64,000 nt of DNA from Pseudomonas fluorescens. GTDB taxonomy: Bacteria > Pseudomonadota > Gammaproteobacteria > Pseudomonadales > Pseudomonadaceae. Position 1 is the first letter of the stretch. Each line of letters begins with the position of its first letter. A program made the position numbers and the translations under genes. Location: NCBI RefSeq assembly GCF_902497775.2, contig NZ_OZ024668.1, positions 2,069,826 to 2,133,825 of the forward strand, written 5' to 3'. Below the pieces are notes generated by a model that did no database searches, was not told the DNA's origin, and saw only the letters and a list, made by a program, of their open reading frames with translations. Positions 9,622 to 16,577 of the stretch are shown piece by piece.

Positions 9622-10392
9622 TTATTGGCCGCCGAAGTGGGCGCGGCGTTTTTCCTGGAAGGCGCGTATGCCCTCGTTGCGGTCGGCAGTGCCGGCCAGC
9701 AGGGTGAAAGCATGGCGTTCAAAACGCAGGCCGCTGGCCAGGTCCAGGTCCTGAGCCTTGAGCAGCGCTTCCTTGGCCAGGCGCAGCGCCAGCGGTGCTT
9801 TGCTGGCAATGCGCTGGGCAAGCTGCAGGGCGCGCTCGACCGTCAGCTCCGGTGGGGTGATCTCGCTGACCAGGCCAGCTTCCAGGGCGCGTCTGGCGCT
9901 GATCGGTTCGCCGCTGAGGACCATCTGCATGGCCAGCGACTTGCCAACCGCCCGCAGCAGGCGCTGGGTGCCGCCAGCCCCGGGCATGATCCCGAGGTTG
10001 ATTTCCGGCTGGCCGAACTGGGCGTCTTCGCCGGCAATCAGGATGTCGGCGTGCATCGCCAGTTCGCAGCCAGCGCCCAGGGCGTAGCCATTGACGGCCG
10101 CAATCAGCGGTTTGGCGAACTGACTGATGCTTTGCCAGTGCGCCTGGCGCGGATCGTTGAGCATGCCGACCAGGTCGCGACTGGCCATTTCGTTAAGGTC
10201 GGCGCCGGCGGCGAAGGCCTTGCGGCTGCCAGTCAGGACCACGGCGCCAATGCTGTCGTCGCTGGTGCAGCGCCGCAGCTGCTCGGCGAGCTCGGCCAGC
10301 AGTTCAGTGTTCAGTGCGTTGAGCGCTTGAGGGCGTTGCAGGGTGATCAGGCAAACGGCCTGATCGGTGTGCACGGCAAGGGTATGCGGCAT
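9622..10392 (-). CDS. paaF: 2,3-dehydroadipyl-CoA hydratase PaaF
   Basis: Enoyl-CoA hydratase for the open-chain part of phenylacetate degradation. The start at 10392 (M-P-H-T-L-A-V-H-T-D) gives 256 residues. The frame is open upstream into the promoter region, but that extension is AT-rich and not conserved-looking. Both hydratase glutamates are visible, Glu110 in G-A-G-C-E-L and Glu130 in G-Q-P-E-I-N-L-G, followed by G-A-G-G-T-Q-R. It is the first gene of paaFGHIJK and faces paaY across a 280-base divergent promoter region. Confidence 0.94.
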   Translation of the reverse strand: MPHTLAVHTDQAVCLITLQRPQALNALNTELLAELAEQLRRCTSDDSIGAVVLTGSRKAFAAGADLNEMASRDLVGMLNDPRQAHWQSISQFAKPLIAAVNGYALGAGCELAMHADILIAGEDAQFGQPEINLGIMPGAGGTQRLLRAVGKSLAMQMVLSGEPISARRALEAGLVSEITPPELTVERALQLAQRIASKAPLALRLAKEALLKAQDLDLASGLRFERHAFTLLAGTADRNEGIRAFQEKRRAHFGGQ

Positions 10393-10479
10393 GGCAAGGG
10401 TCTCGCAGGGCAGGCGGGCGTCAAGGCCGGTATTTTTGTTGGACGGGCGTGGGCCGTTTTGCTGAAGTATAAGCATGAA

Positions 10480-10501
10480 GCGATACAGAAAAACAATATT
10501 A
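10480..10501. promoter_or_regulatory. Candidate PaaX site upstream of paaF
   Basis: GCGATACAGAAAAACAATAT lies 88 bases upstream of the paaF start in an AT-rich stretch unlike the surrounding DNA. The same G(C/T)GATAC...AATAT/GATAT pattern occurs at 10611-10632 and 3907-3928. It is taken as a shared paa operator by inference. Confidence 0.35.
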
Positions 10502-10610
10502 AAATAATAAAACGTGTCCTGACTGTTCTGTGGCTGTACCATTTCTATGGGTTGATTCAGGAGTATGTTGGATTTTAAGGGCGGTCTGTCCCTTGAGGTA
10601 ACCTGTTAAA

Positions 10611-10632
10611 GCGATACGAGAAGTGATATTAG
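10611..10632. promoter_or_regulatory. Candidate PaaX site upstream of paaY
   Basis: GCGATACGAGAAGTGATATT, about 41 bases before the paaY start, aligns with the motif at 10480. The two copies are 131 bases apart in the same orientation, one near each divergent gene. Assignment to PaaX is inference. Confidence 0.35.
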
Positions 10633-10672
10633 ATATTAGGTAATGCGGTTAAATATTCCGAGGATCCTCACC

Positions 10673-11269
10673 ATGCCTTGCTATAGCCTTGATGGCCTCA
10701 CCCCGGTGGTCGACCCCAGTGCCTATGTGCATCCAAGTGCCGTGCTGATCGGCGACGTGATCGTCGGCCCCCGTTGCTACATTGGCCCATTGGCCAGTTT
10801 GCGCGGTGATTTCGGGCGCATCGTGCTGGAAGAGGGCGCCAATCTGCAGGACACCTGCGTCATGCATGGTTTCCCCGACAGTGATACGGTGGTCGAGCGT
10901 GACGGCCATGTTGGTCATGGCGCGGTGTTGCATGGCTGTCGGGTGGGGGCCGATGCGCTGATCGGCATCAATGCCGTGGTGCTCGACCACGCACGCATCG
11001 GCGCGCGTTCGATCGTCTCGGCCGGCGCCCTGGTCAAGGCCCGCTTCACCTGCGCCGAACAATCGCTGGTGATCGGCTCCCCGGCCCGGGTCAGCCGGCG
11101 CTTGAGCGATGAGGAAGTGGCCTGGAAGCAAGCCGGCACCCGTGAGTATCAACTCCTCGGCCTGCGCTGTCGCAGCCTGGTGGAGTGCGCGCCGTTGCCG
11201 GCTGCCGAAGCCGACCGGCCACGCATCAGCCACAGCGCGCATCGTCCCAAGGCCGCCAGCAGCACCTGA
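10673..11269 (+). CDS. paaY: Gamma-carbonic-anhydrase-fold hexapeptide protein PaaY
   Basis: Left-handed beta-helix hexapeptide-repeat protein, 198 residues, described in other paa clusters as a thioesterase that removes toxic CoA by-products. Repeats run from about residue 15 to 150 (for example D-P-S-A-Y-V-H-P-S-A-V-L-I-G-D), and His residues of the metal site are present in V-M-H-G-F and G-H-V-G-H-G. The start at 10673 (M-P-C-Y-S-L) has a GAGGA ribosome site; the earlier in-frame start at 10643 lacks one. It is divergent from paaF and followed by paaX after 76 bases. Confidence 0.93.
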   Translation: MPCYSLDGLTPVVDPSAYVHPSAVLIGDVIVGPRCYIGPLASLRGDFGRIVLEEGANLQDTCVMHGFPDSDTVVERDGHVGHGAVLHGCRVGADALIGINAVVLDHARIGARSIVSAGALVKARFTCAEQSLVIGSPARVSRRLSDEEVAWKQAGTREYQLLGLRCRSLVECAPLPAAEADRPRISHSAHRPKAASST

Positions 11270-11345
11270 ACCTTTCGGGTAACAGGGCCGGCGTAGTCTT
11301 GAACTGGGCGGCGGGGTATATTTCAACTTTTTCGATGGACCGTTT

Positions 11346-12269
11346 ATGTCGTCCCTGACACCGCTCAATCAGCTGATCCACCGTTTTCAGCAGCAGACAC
11401 CCATACGGGCCAGTTCACTGATCATCACCTTGTATGGCGATGCCATCGAGCCCCATGGCGGCACCGTATGGCTGGGCAGCCTGATTCAGTTGCTCGAACC
11501 CATGGGCATCAACGAGCGGCTGATCCGCACCTCGATCTTTCGCCTGACCAAAGAGAACTGGCTGACCGCAGAGAAAGTTGGACGGCGCAGTTACTACAGC
11601 CTGACCGGTACTGGCCGGCGGCGTTTCGACAAGGCTTTCAAGCGTGTGTACAGCGCCAACCTGCCGGCCTGGGACGGCTCATGGTGCCTGGCGATGCTGA
11701 CTCAACTGGCCGCCGACAAGCGCAAGCAGGTGCGTGAGGAGCTCGAATGGCAGGGGTTTGCTGCGATTGCGCCAACGGTGCTGGCCTCGCCGCGCTTTGA
11801 CCGCGGCGACGTCAATGCCACCTTGCTGGAGCTTGGCGTGCAGGAAGACACCATTTTGTTCGAGACCACCACCCAGGATGTTCTGGCCTCGCGGGCCCTG
11901 CGCATGCAAGTGCGCGAAAGCTGGAACCTCGAGGAGCTGGCAGCCCATTACAGCGAGTTCATCCAGCTGTTCCGGCCGCTCTGGCAGAGCCTGCGCGAGC
12001 ACGCCACGCTCGATCCGCAGGACTGCTTCCTGGCCCGGATCCTGCTGATTCATGAGTACCGCAAGCTGTTGCTGCGTGACCCGCAACTGCCCGACGAGCT
12101 GCTGCCGGGGGACTGGGAAGGCCGCGCTGCCCGGCAACTGTGCCGCAACCTGTACCGGCTGATCGTTGCCCCGGCCGAGCAATGGCTGGCCAGCGCCATG
12201 GAAACCGCCGATGGACCGTTGCCGGACGTGGGGGAAAACTTCTACAAGCGCTTTGGCGGGCTGGCCTGA
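11346..12269 (+). CDS. paaX: Phenylacetyl-CoA-responsive repressor PaaX
   Basis: GntR-like winged-helix repressor of the paa genes, released by phenylacetyl-CoA. The 307 residues begin with S-S-L-T-P-L-N-Q-L-I, then the DNA-binding half with R-L-I-R-T-S-I-F-R-L-T-K-E-N-W-L and the R-R-S-Y-Y-S-L-T-G-T-G-R segment, and a C-terminal PaaX domain ending Y-K-R-F-G-G-L. Full length and intact. It follows paaY in the same direction and is convergent with the DUF4434 gene, only 18 bases away. Confidence 0.95.
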   Translation: MSSLTPLNQLIHRFQQQTPIRASSLIITLYGDAIEPHGGTVWLGSLIQLLEPMGINERLIRTSIFRLTKENWLTAEKVGRRSYYSLTGTGRRRFDKAFKRVYSANLPAWDGSWCLAMLTQLAADKRKQVREELEWQGFAAIAPTVLASPRFDRGDVNATLLELGVQEDTILFETTTQDVLASRALRMQVRESWNLEELAAHYSEFIQLFRPLWQSLREHATLDPQDCFLARILLIHEYRKLLLRDPQLPDELLPGDWEGRAARQLCRNLYRLIVAPAEQWLASAMETADGPLPDVGENFYKRFGGLA

Positions 12270-12287
12270 GCGGCCCGGGCCATGGCC

Positions 12288-13010
12288 TTATCGTGGGACA
12301 AGGGGCGATCCTGCCGGGACGATACCGATGCTGTCGGGCAGCGCGTCCAGGTAACCCTGGCGTACCAGCGGTGCCAGGCGTGTGCTGCCGGCGCCATCCT
12401 GCCACCAGACCTGCAGCTTGAGGCTGGCCAGTTGCTCGAGCCAGCGGGCGTTGACTGCCGGGCTCAGGCGCCCGGTACTGAAGGCACTGATATGCAGCGG
12501 CGCATCGAGGCGGCGGTTGAAGGCTTGCAACTGGGTGTAAAGCGCCTGGCGGCGGTCGGCACTGTGAAAGTGCCCGTCGTCCAGCGTCATCGGCAGGTAC
12601 CAGCCTGATACGGGCAGTTGCCACTGCTCGCGCACCTTGCGTTGCTGGGCCAGGGAATTGTCCAGCTGGGTTTGCCAGTAAGCCATCAGGCCGATGCCGT
12701 CCAGTTCGTCGATACGCTGGGAGTAGGCCGCGTCCATGTACAGCCCCAGCACCAGTTGCAGGCCTTGTTCGTGGGCCAGGCGCAGGCTGTTGGCCAGCCA
12801 TCCCTGGGCGCCACCGAAGTCACTGTCGCCATAGGCGCTCCACTGCACGATCAGGGTCTTGCCTCCTTGGGCGACGCTGGCTTTCCACAGCGTGCGCCAT
12901 TGTGCCTGGCTTACCTGCGCGTCGCGCTCCAGCGGTTGGTAGAACAAGTGTTGGTCAGCTGTTGCCGACAGGCTCAGGACGAACAGCAGTACAGCGATCA
13001 AGCGGCGCAT
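12288..13010 (-). CDS. Exported DUF4434-like protein (TIM-barrel glycosidase-like)
   Basis: 240-residue protein with a clear signal peptide (M-R-R-L-I-A-V-L-L-F-V-L-S-L-S-A-T-A, cleavage near 18). The mature part has the W-x-x-x-W-K-A-S-V-A-Q-G-G and Q-W-S-A-Y-G-D-S-D-F-G-G segments and later L-V-L-G-L-Y-M-D, resembling the DUF4434 family, which I remember as TIM-barrel, glycoside-hydrolase-like periplasmic proteins. Its start overlaps the stop of the upstream beta-barrel gene by one base (TGATG), so the two are co-translated and likely work together at the cell envelope. The substrate is unknown. Confidence 0.6.
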   Translation of the reverse strand: MRRLIAVLLFVLSLSATADQHLFYQPLERDAQVSQAQWRTLWKASVAQGGKTLIVQWSAYGDSDFGGAQGWLANSLRLAHEQGLQLVLGLYMDAAYSQRIDELDGIGLMAYWQTQLDNSLAQQRKVREQWQLPVSGWYLPMTLDDGHFHSADRRQALYTQLQAFNRRLDAPLHISAFSTGRLSPAVNARWLEQLASLKLQVWWQDGAGSTRLAPLVRQGYLDALPDSIGIVPAGSPLVPR

Positions 13011-14815
13011 CAGATGGTCAACTCCGCACCCAGCAACACGCCGTTGGCGTGTTCATAAAGATTGCCGCCCAGCGACTGCTGGTATTCGGCGCGTACTTTC
13101 AGCGAACCGCGGTAGGCGTTGTAGCGGTCGTCGTCGAACCACCATTGCCAACGCAGACCCAGCCCGGTGCGCAGGTCCTGACGCCATTGGTTGTCGGGCT
13201 GCTGGTTTGAGAACTCGAGAAAACCGTAGGGCATCAGCGTCTGTGGGACACTGCCGGACAGCTTCCAGGTGTGCCCGCGCTGGTAGCGCGACAGCCATTG
13301 GTGGTCACCGGCGCGGGTCCACCAGGCAGCGTCCAGGTACAGGAAGCGCTCGTCCCACTCATCTTCTTCAGCCCGCCAGTCGCTGCGCCATTTGCCCTGG
13401 TCGAGGAGCGAGTTGGTGGCGCGCAGCAGCAGGTCGTTGCTCGATTCGGCGTGACCGCGCAGGTCGGCATAGTTGTCGCCGCCCTTGCTCGGGCTGATCA
13501 GTTGGCCGAGGCTCAAGCCACCGTAGTGGGCGTCGTCGATCCGGCGCTGATGATAAAGCTCCGTGTACAGGTTGAGGTCACTGCTGCTGAACGGCTTGTA
13601 GCGCAGGCCGACACCGGTGCCCATGGTCTGCGCGTAGTCGTTGCGACCACTGGCGCCGAACAGCGCCCGGGCATAGACCGAGAAGGTGCGGGCGTTGCGA
13701 CTCGGTTCGTCGCCCAGGGCGTGGTCCCACATCGCCAGTTGTACGTTCTGCGAGGCGCCACGGCCGTCCGCGCGGTTATCGCGCAAGGTGTTGTTGCTCG
13801 GCATCCCGGCAGGTGCCCAGGTACTGGACAGGGTGATGCTGTCGCGCCGTGACAAGCGTTCGTGGACCTGGCGCTGCTGGTACGTGCGCGCTTGCAGGCT
13901 GCCGAACACGTCGTCACCGTCGACCAGCGCCTGCTCGACATCCAGTGCCCGGCGCAGCTCCTTGCGCGCGGCGGCGCTGTTGGCCACTTCGTCGTAACGC
14001 CAGGCCAGGGTTTCGCCGAGGCGATAGTCCTCAGGGAAGGCCTGGGTGGCGCGTTCAAGGTAAGGGATCGAGCGGGCGCGGGTCGCTTCTTCCTCCGAGC
14101 GTGCCAGGCGCATGCCGTAGTCGGCGCCGTAGCGTGGCTGCTCCGGCGCCAGGCGTACGGCTTCGGCCAGCCAGGCGGTGCTCTGCTGCAGGTGGCGATT
14201 CTGCGCAGCGGTTACCGCCGCGGCGTAATAACGATCGGCGCGAGGTTGCAGCTTGAGGGCTTCGCGGTGGTAGTCCATGGCTTGGTCAACCTGGAACTCA
14301 CGCTGGGCGATGGCGGCGCCTAGCGCCCAGTCATCGGCCGTTACCGGCGCGGCCTGCTTCCAATAGGTGTATGCCAGGTAAGCGTTGTCGGCATTCAGCG
14401 CACTGCGTGCGGCAGTCAGTCGAGCGTTGGCGGTCCACTCGTTGTCAGCCAGGGTTTTCCAGATCGCCAGGGCGGCAATAGAGTCGCCCGACGCTTCCAG
14501 GGCGTCGGCCAGCGGCAGGCGGCTGCCAGTATCGCCACGTGCTTCGGCGGCCTGGTAATAGATCACCGCCTCACCCGGGCGCTGGGGCATGGCGCAGCGG
14601 CCCAGGGCGCGTAACTGGCTGACGCTGGGGTTGGCCGGCGCTGCCTGGCGCAGGCGCTCGCACTCGCGGCTGTCAGCGAGGCTGGGCGCGGCGTAAAAGC
14701 ACAGCAAGACACTGGCCAGTTGTATCGGCCTGCGCAGGTGCTGGTTGATAGCGTGATGACTGACCCGCTTAGGTAGCGCGGCATCGTCCTGATGCATGTC
14801 GAGAGCCGCGAGCAT
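13010..14815 (-). CDS. NfrA-like outer-membrane protein with TPR region
   Basis: 601 residues. A signal peptide lies around residues 24-47 (L-A-S-V-L-L-C-F-Y-A-A-P-S-L-A). It is followed by a helical TPR-like region to about 330 and a C-terminal part of amphipathic strands (T-M-G-T-G-V-G-L-R-Y-K-P, G-L-G-L-R-W-Q-W-W-F) ending as an outer-membrane barrel. This is the layout of NfrA, the E. coli phage N4 adsorption protein, and of PgaA-type polysaccharide exporters. The start at 14815 was preferred over 14932 because GGAGGAG stands ahead of it. It is coupled to the DUF4434 gene, suggesting an exported-polysaccharide role, which is inference. Confidence 0.6.
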   Translation of the reverse strand: MLAALDMHQDDAALPKRVSHHAINQHLRRPIQLASVLLCFYAAPSLADSRECERLRQAAPANPSVSQLRALGRCAMPQRPGEAVIYYQAAEARGDTGSRLPLADALEASGDSIAALAIWKTLADNEWTANARLTAARSALNADNAYLAYTYWKQAAPVTADDWALGAAIAQREFQVDQAMDYHREALKLQPRADRYYAAAVTAAQNRHLQQSTAWLAEAVRLAPEQPRYGADYGMRLARSEEEATRARSIPYLERATQAFPEDYRLGETLAWRYDEVANSAAARKELRRALDVEQALVDGDDVFGSLQARTYQQRQVHERLSRRDSITLSSTWAPAGMPSNNTLRDNRADGRGASQNVQLAMWDHALGDEPSRNARTFSVYARALFGASGRNDYAQTMGTGVGLRYKPFSSSDLNLYTELYHQRRIDDAHYGGLSLGQLISPSKGGDNYADLRGHAESSNDLLLRATNSLLDQGKWRSDWRAEEDEWDERFLYLDAAWWTRAGDHQWLSRYQRGHTWKLSGSVPQTLMPYGFLEFSNQQPDNQWRQDLRTGLGLRWQWWFDDDRYNAYRGSLKVRAEYQQSLGGNLYEHANGVLLGAELTI

Positions 14816-14957
14816 GAGCCGGGTCTCCTCCTTCTGCCAAGGGGCTGGGATAGGGGTGTTGCAAGCCGAGGGGCGCAGCAGGGTAATCAATTTGTGCGCG
14901 AGATTGAATGGATTTAATTCAGTTCGGCGCAAATACAGTGGATCTGTCTAGCCCGGC

Positions 14958-14983
14958 CCTGTGGAAGCTGGCTTGCCAGGGAT
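14958..14983. repeat. REP-like remnant
   Basis: Between the LysR gene stop and the barrel gene, a stretch reading CCTGTGGAAGCTGGCTTGCC resembles half of a Pseudomonas REP with a few changes and no mirrored partner. The rest of 14816-14986 shows no recognised element. Confidence 0.3.
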
Positions 14984-14986
14984 TTC

Positions 14987-15880
14987 TCAACGCCTGAGCT
15001 GATGTTCCAGCCAATCGAGAAACGTGCGCACTGCAGGCTCGCGCTCACGGCCCGGCAACCACACCGCGCTGTACTGCGCCGCCGGCAAGCGCACGTCTTC
15101 GCGCCACGGTTGCAGCAAGCCCTGGCGCACGCTGTCGGCGACCAGCACGTTGCTGGCCAGCACCAGTCCATAGCCGGCAGCGGCCGCCTGCAGGGCATGG
15201 TGTTCATCGTCATAGTGATGAAAACGCGCCCGCAGCAACCAGTCTTCACACCCGGCCAATGCACACCAGCGGGCCCAGTCGATGACCACGCCACTGACCG
15301 AAGTCCACGGCACCTCAAGCAACGCCAGGGGCAGATTGGCAGGCGGTTCCTGCCAGCCGGGCGGGGTGTACACCGAGAAATGCTCGGCCAGCAACGGCAA
15401 CCGCTGCAACGCCGGGTCGGGAGTGAATTCGGCCCGCAAGGCCAGGTCGAAACGGTGGTCGCGCTGCAGGTCGACCACGTCGCTGCCGGTCAGTACCCGT
15501 ACCTGAATGTCAGCGTAGCGGCAATGGAAATCACCCAGTCGCGGAATCAGCCACGCGCTGGCAAAGGCTGCGGTGGTGGTCAGGGTCAGTTGCTGGCGAT
15601 CGCAGGGCGGTTGCAACGCATCGACACTGCGTTGCAGGTTGGCCAGGCCCTGGTGCACCTGCAGGTACAGTTGCTCACCGGCGTCGCTGAGCCTGACCCC
15701 CTGCGTGCTGCGTTCAAACAGCAGCAGCCCCAGGTGCGACTCCAGGCGTTTGATCTGGTGCGAAACCGCCGCCGGGGTGACCGCCAGTTCCTCGCTGGCA
15801 GCCTTGAAGCCGCCCAGACGGGCCGCCGATTCGAAGGTGCGCAGGGCAGTCAGGGGCAGTTTGGCGAACACGGTGCTCAA
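14987..15880 (-). CDS. LysR-family regulator (GcvA-like), divergent from PACE efflux gene
   Basis: 297-residue LysR transcription factor. The N-terminal helix-turn-helix spans about residues 9-65 (L-R-T-F-E-S-A-A-R-L-G-G-F, T-P-A-A-V-S-H-Q-I-K-R-L-E), followed by an effector-binding half of the GcvA/AmpR type. It is transcribed away from the PACE-family gene across an 89-base gap that contains an inverted repeat with LysR-site spacing. Control of that efflux gene is the obvious inference. The inducer is not known. Confidence 0.85.
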   Translation of the reverse strand: MSTVFAKLPLTALRTFESAARLGGFKAASEELAVTPAAVSHQIKRLESHLGLLLFERSTQGVRLSDAGEQLYLQVHQGLANLQRSVDALQPPCDRQQLTLTTTAAFASAWLIPRLGDFHCRYADIQVRVLTGSDVVDLQRDHRFDLALRAEFTPDPALQRLPLLAEHFSVYTPPGWQEPPANLPLALLEVPWTSVSGVVIDWARWCALAGCEDWLLRARFHHYDDEHHALQAAAAGYGLVLASNVLVADSVRQGLLQPWREDVRLPAAQYSAVWLPGREREPAVRTFLDWLEHQLRR

Positions 15881-15885
15881 GCCAA

Positions 15886-15900
15886 TTGAGGGAGGCTCAA
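15886..15900. promoter_or_regulatory. Candidate LysR operator
   Basis: TTGAG-GGAGG-CTCAA is a perfect 5-5-5 inverted repeat six bases upstream of the lysR start. It is followed at once by a second CTCAATTGA palindrome at 15906-15914. Paired sites of this kind in the divergent gap suit autoregulation plus activation of the neighbour. Confidence 0.5.
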
Positions 15901-15969
15901 TTTAGCTCAATTGAAGCGCCGCCTCAACGCGGCTAGGGTGGGGCTTCATTGACGTTCAGGGAGCCAGAC

Positions 15970-16398
15970 ATGCAAGGCAAGGCACGCAAGATCGTCCAGG
16001 CCATTCTCTACGAAACCATCGCCGTACTGTGCGTCGCGCCGGTCCTGTCCTGGGCCTTCGATGCCGGCATGGCCCATTCCACCGCGCTGTCGCTGATTCT
16101 CTCGGCGGTGGCCCTGGCCTGGAACATGTTCTACAACTGGGCATTCGAGTACTGGGAAGCCCGTCAGGCCCAGCGCCAGCGCACCCTGGGGCGGCGTTTT
16201 CTGCACGCCCTGGGTTTTGAAGGCGGGCTGGTGCTGATCCTCTTGCCGGTGGTTGCCGGCTGGCTGCAGATCAGCCTGTGGGCGGCGCTGGTGACCAACC
16301 TGGCACTGTTCGTGTTCTTCTTCGTCTATGCCTTGGTATTCCAGTGGGCGTTCGACCGGGTATTCGATGTGCCCGATTCTGCGCGTGAGCCTGCTTGA
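15970..16398 (+). CDS. PACE-family (AceI-like) efflux transporter
   Basis: 142-residue membrane protein with four hydrophobic helices arranged as two similar pairs (for example S-L-I-L-S-A-V-A-L-A-W-N-M-F-Y-N and T-N-L-A-L-F-V-F-F-F-V-Y-A-L-V). This is the duplicated bacterial transmembrane pair of PACE transporters, which export biguanides and other amphipathic cations by proton exchange. The W-N-M-F-Y-N-W-A-F-E and F-Q-W-A-F-D-R-V-F-D segments are family signatures. The start at 15970 (M-Q-G-K-A-R-K) was preferred to 15949. It is probably under control of the divergent LysR regulator. Substrate unknown. Confidence 0.8.
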   Translation: MQGKARKIVQAILYETIAVLCVAPVLSWAFDAGMAHSTALSLILSAVALAWNMFYNWAFEYWEARQAQRQRTLGRRFLHALGFEGGLVLILLPVVAGWLQISLWAALVTNLALFVFFFVYALVFQWAFDRVFDVPDSAREPA

Positions 16399-16424
16399 CT
16401 TTGCCTGGGCGGCTGCGCTAGCTT
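16395..16424 (+). promoter_or_regulatory. Possible sigma-70 promoter for the ilvA leader
   Basis: TTGACT (16395-16400) and TAGCTT (16419-16424), spaced by 18 bases, lie just before the leader peptide gene. Transcription would begin almost at the leader ATG, implying a very short or absent untranslated region. A promoter further upstream, inside the PACE gene, cannot be excluded. Confidence 0.35.
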
Positions 16425-16431
16425 CGCGGGT

Positions 16432-16497
16432 ATGAACACATTCCTGCAGTCGCCTCAGCACAGCATTATTACCGCCATTATCGTTTTGGCGGGCTAG
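16432..16497 (+). CDS. ilvA leader peptide (21 residues)
   Basis: A 21-codon frame begins ATG-AAC-ACA at 16432 and ends with I-I-T-A-I-I-V-L-A-G before TAG at 16495-16497. Four isoleucine codons, with threonine, valine and leucine, are packed into its second half directly ahead of alternative hairpins and ilvA. This composition is what an isoleucine/branched-chain-sensing attenuator leader should have. No strong Shine-Dalgarno is visible. It could be leaderless or re-initiated after the PACE stop at 16396-16398, which is in the same frame. Function is inferred from composition and position. Confidence 0.7.
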   Translation: MNTFLQSPQHSIITAIIVLAG

Positions 16498-16545
16498 CTG
16501 GCACTTGCACCGAACCCGCCCTGGAGGCGGGTTCTTTCTCTCTCT
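16472..16545 (+). promoter_or_regulatory. Transcription attenuator in front of ilvA
   Basis: Three mutually exclusive pairings are visible. CCGCC (16472-16476) pairs with GGCGG (16488-16492), a pause or protector hairpin inside the leader peptide gene. GGCGGG (16488-16493) pairs with CCCGCC (16515-16520), an antiterminator. GAACCCGCC (16512-16520) pairs with GGCGGGTTC (16526-16534), a terminator with a 5-base loop followed by TTTCTCTCTCTC. A ribosome stalled on the Ile codons would cover the first segment and free the second to block termination, the classical amino-acid attenuation logic. Confidence 0.72.
16512..16545 (+). terminator. Attenuator terminator hairpin
   Basis: A perfect 9-base-pair GC-rich stem, loop CTGGA, followed by a pyrimidine-rich T-containing tail, about 34 bases before the ilvA ribosome site. 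It cannot serve the PACE gene alone, because a competing antiterminator overlaps its left arm. Confidence 0.7.
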
Positions 16546-16577
16546 CCTGGGCACTTTAAAAAAACCAGGAGTCACCG

